This document shows positions 5,426 to 6,758 of a DNA stretch of 6,758 bases, one piece after another (position 1 is the first letter of the stretch; each line of letters opens with the position of its first letter). Made by a program: the position numbers and the translations under genes. This DNA is from CAVALG01 sp963656085 (GTDB lineage: Bacteria; Bacillota; Clostridia; Oscillospirales; Acutalibacteraceae): positions 1 through 6,758 of the forward strand of contig CAVKHV010000073.1 in the NCBI GenBank assembly GCA_963656085.1. The letters run 5' to 3'. The notes beneath the pieces were generated by a model. That model ran no database searches, had not been told where the DNA came from, and saw nothing but the letters and a program-made list of their open reading frames with translations.

Positions 5426-6622
5426 ATGGCGATTAAGATTACAACTCAAGATTACTTAATCAAATCTGAAAACAAATTTCGCACATTTAAGCGTGAATGG
5501 GAGTCCTTCACAAGAGAAGCACCTGAGAAACTCTTTAATTTGGTAAAAGGCGGAATTCACCCCGACATCTCAGTCAATTCGTCAGGTTATGGTCAGTTTG
5601 GTTGTAGTTTGACCTTAAAGAGTAATACAGATGCCGCCGAAGAATATATCAAAGAAGTTAAAGTTAAAATTGAAAAAAAGAGTGATGAAATTGAGGCAAA
5701 TATCAAGGACATTGACAAAAATCTTCAGATGTACCTTGATGAGGGCATTGACGGGAATTTGTTTGCAAAAATGGTTAAGCATATGAACGAATTAATCGCA
5801 TATATCCCCCAAATGAGTTTCAAAATGAGCAATGGGTGCACTATTAATTTTAATGCATCAAAGGATGTTATTGCCATCAAGAAAAAATGGGAAAATGTCT
5901 CTGCCGAGGAAGTCAGAAAGAAGGAAGCGGAGAAATATGGCGTTGCTCTTGAGGATTTAGACAAGCATAAGGTATATTTGGACGCAAAATCTCAAAAGAA
6001 CACTGCTAAAACCTCCACAGCAATGAAAAAAGCAAAAAAGGCTTTTACCGCTATTAATGGATATTTGGATTCTGCTGACTTAGCAAAGGCCTGCACCGCT
6101 ATTGCCGCTGAATTAAAGGTTAAAGAAGACAAGAAGGCTCGCATTAAAAAGGAGCGTGAAGATGCCCGTAAGCGTGAAGAAGCGGAACGCCTGAGAAAGG
6201 CCATCGAGGCTTATGAGAAGGAGCTTGCTGAGGTTACCAAGGCAAGGGAAGCATATATCACCTCTGAAACCGATAATATTGAGAGAAAGCACAAAAATGC
6301 TATGGATGCCCTTAAGTCTGACTATGATGCTGCTTGCGAAAAAAACAAGAGCAAAATTGAAAATGCATCTACCGAAAAGATTCATTTAGAACAGGAATTA
6401 GAAGAAGCAAGTTTGTTTGCTTTTGGTAAGAAAAAGCAATTGCGTGCTGATATTGAGACATTGACTGAGGGACTTCGTCGCCTGGCTACCGAAAAAGAAA
6501 ACATTGACGCCAATTATGAAGAAGCAAGAACAAAGCAGAAAAATAGGCGTGAATCCGTACTGAGGGTTTTGCCTATGAATGCAGGTAAGAAGTATCCTAT
6601 GCCAAAAGATCCGCGCAAGTAA
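5426..6622 (+). CDS. Coiled-coil protein of unknown function
   Basis: I do not recognise this 398-residue protein. It has no signal peptide and no membrane segment, so it is probably cytoplasmic. Residues 1-65 look globular, with aromatic residues and a YGQFGCSLTL strand. A first charged coil spans about 68-100. A mixed middle follows (105-165), then a Lys/Ala-rich segment (185-235). A long highly charged coiled coil runs about 230-375, broken by FAFGKKKQLRADIE (330-343). Short FxFGKKK-type turns of this kind recur in Clostridia coiled-coil proteins between the two helices of a hairpin. The C-terminus is basic and proline-containing (KKYPMPKDPRK). The ATG is preceded by AAGGAG (5412-5417) at 8 bases. 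It follows the nuclease/ATPase pair on the same strand after 267 bp and may share its transcript or use its own promoter. A role with the SMC-like ATPase is conceivable but rests only on proximity. Confidence 0.85.
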   Translation: MAIKITTQDYLIKSENKFRTFKREWESFTREAPEKLFNLVKGGIHPDISVNSSGYGQFGCSLTLKSNTDAAEEYIKEVKVKIEKKSDEIEANIKDIDKNLQMYLDEGIDGNLFAKMVKHMNELIAYIPQMSFKMSNGCTINFNASKDVIAIKKKWENVSAEEVRKKEAEKYGVALEDLDKHKVYLDAKSQKNTAKTSTAMKKAKKAFTAINGYLDSADLAKACTAIAAELKVKEDKKARIKKEREDARKREEAERLRKAIEAYEKELAEVTKAREAYITSETDNIERKHKNAMDALKSDYDAACEKNKSKIENASTEKIHLEQELEEASLFAFGKKKQLRADIETLTEGLRRLATEKENIDANYEEARTKQKNRRESVLRVLPMNAGKKYPMPKDPRK

Positions 6623-6753
6623 GAGGGGCGGTTACGAGTCGGAAGGATTACAGATTTAAGACATAAAGCGTTTTAACAAAAAGATATTGACTTAAAAGAA
6701 AATCGTTAAATAACAACCAATATATTCGCTTTAATTAAAATCGGAGGATAGAT

Positions 6754-6758
6754 ATGAC
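6754..6758 (+). CDS. Start of next gene, cut by window end
   Basis: An ATG at 6754-6756 follows GGAGG (6743-6747) with a 6-base spacer. Only the start codon and two further bases are in the window, so nothing can be said of the product. The 131 bp ahead of it (6623-6753) are AT-rich and contain a TTGACT (6687-6692) without a good -10 partner. I see no terminator after the coiled-coil gene, so it may continue the same transcript. Confidence 0.55.

Noticed and set aside
6623..6753. Promoter or terminator between the coiled-coil gene and the next start
   Set aside because: TTGACT at 6687 lacks a credible -10 at 16-18 bp, and no GC-rich stem followed by T's is present.

Overview
The window looks like accessory DNA of a low-GC Gram-positive bacterium, most likely a gut-type Clostridia. 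The support is AT-rich DNA, purine-rich GGAGG-type ribosome binding sites 8-9 bases ahead of nearly every start, a GTG start in a tightly packed operon, and protein families common in that class. No genus can be named from the sequence alone.

Layout. Positions 61-903 encode a small, complete tyrosine recombinase. Just after it, a 280-bp segment (931-1210) is bounded by two perfect 22-bp copies of one sequence in inverted orientation. Inside lies a near-consensus sigma-A promoter on the minus strand (TTTACA, 17 bp, TATAAT, extended TGn), so it now points back at the recombinase. Positions 1211-1651 hold two perfect palindromes and a 95-codon open stretch on the minus strand that looks like the tail of a decayed gene. 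Positions 1652-5158 are a two-gene operon with no spacer: an SbcD/Mre11-type metallophosphoesterase nuclease and an SbcC/Rad50/YhaN-type ABC ATPase. A 267-bp gap follows, with a possible 47-residue ORF and a palindrome overlapping a possible promoter. Positions 5426-6622 encode an unrecognised, cytoplasmic, coiled-coil protein of 398 residues. The last bases hold a good ribosome binding site and the start codon of another gene.

How the parts may work together (inference). Recombinase, inverted repeats and an outward-facing internal promoter have the architecture of an invertible promoter switch (inverton). In the orientation seen here the promoter faces away from the nuclease/ATPase operon, which would be OFF. 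Flipping 931-1210 would place the promoter at about 1115-1143 (-35 to -10), reading right into the 1211-1651 leader and the operon. I see no comparably good promoter directly ahead of 1652. The main hypothesis is therefore a phase-variable Mre11/Rad50-like DNA end-processing or defence module, with the coiled-coil protein as a possible partner. It rests on sequence architecture only; inversion and function are untested.
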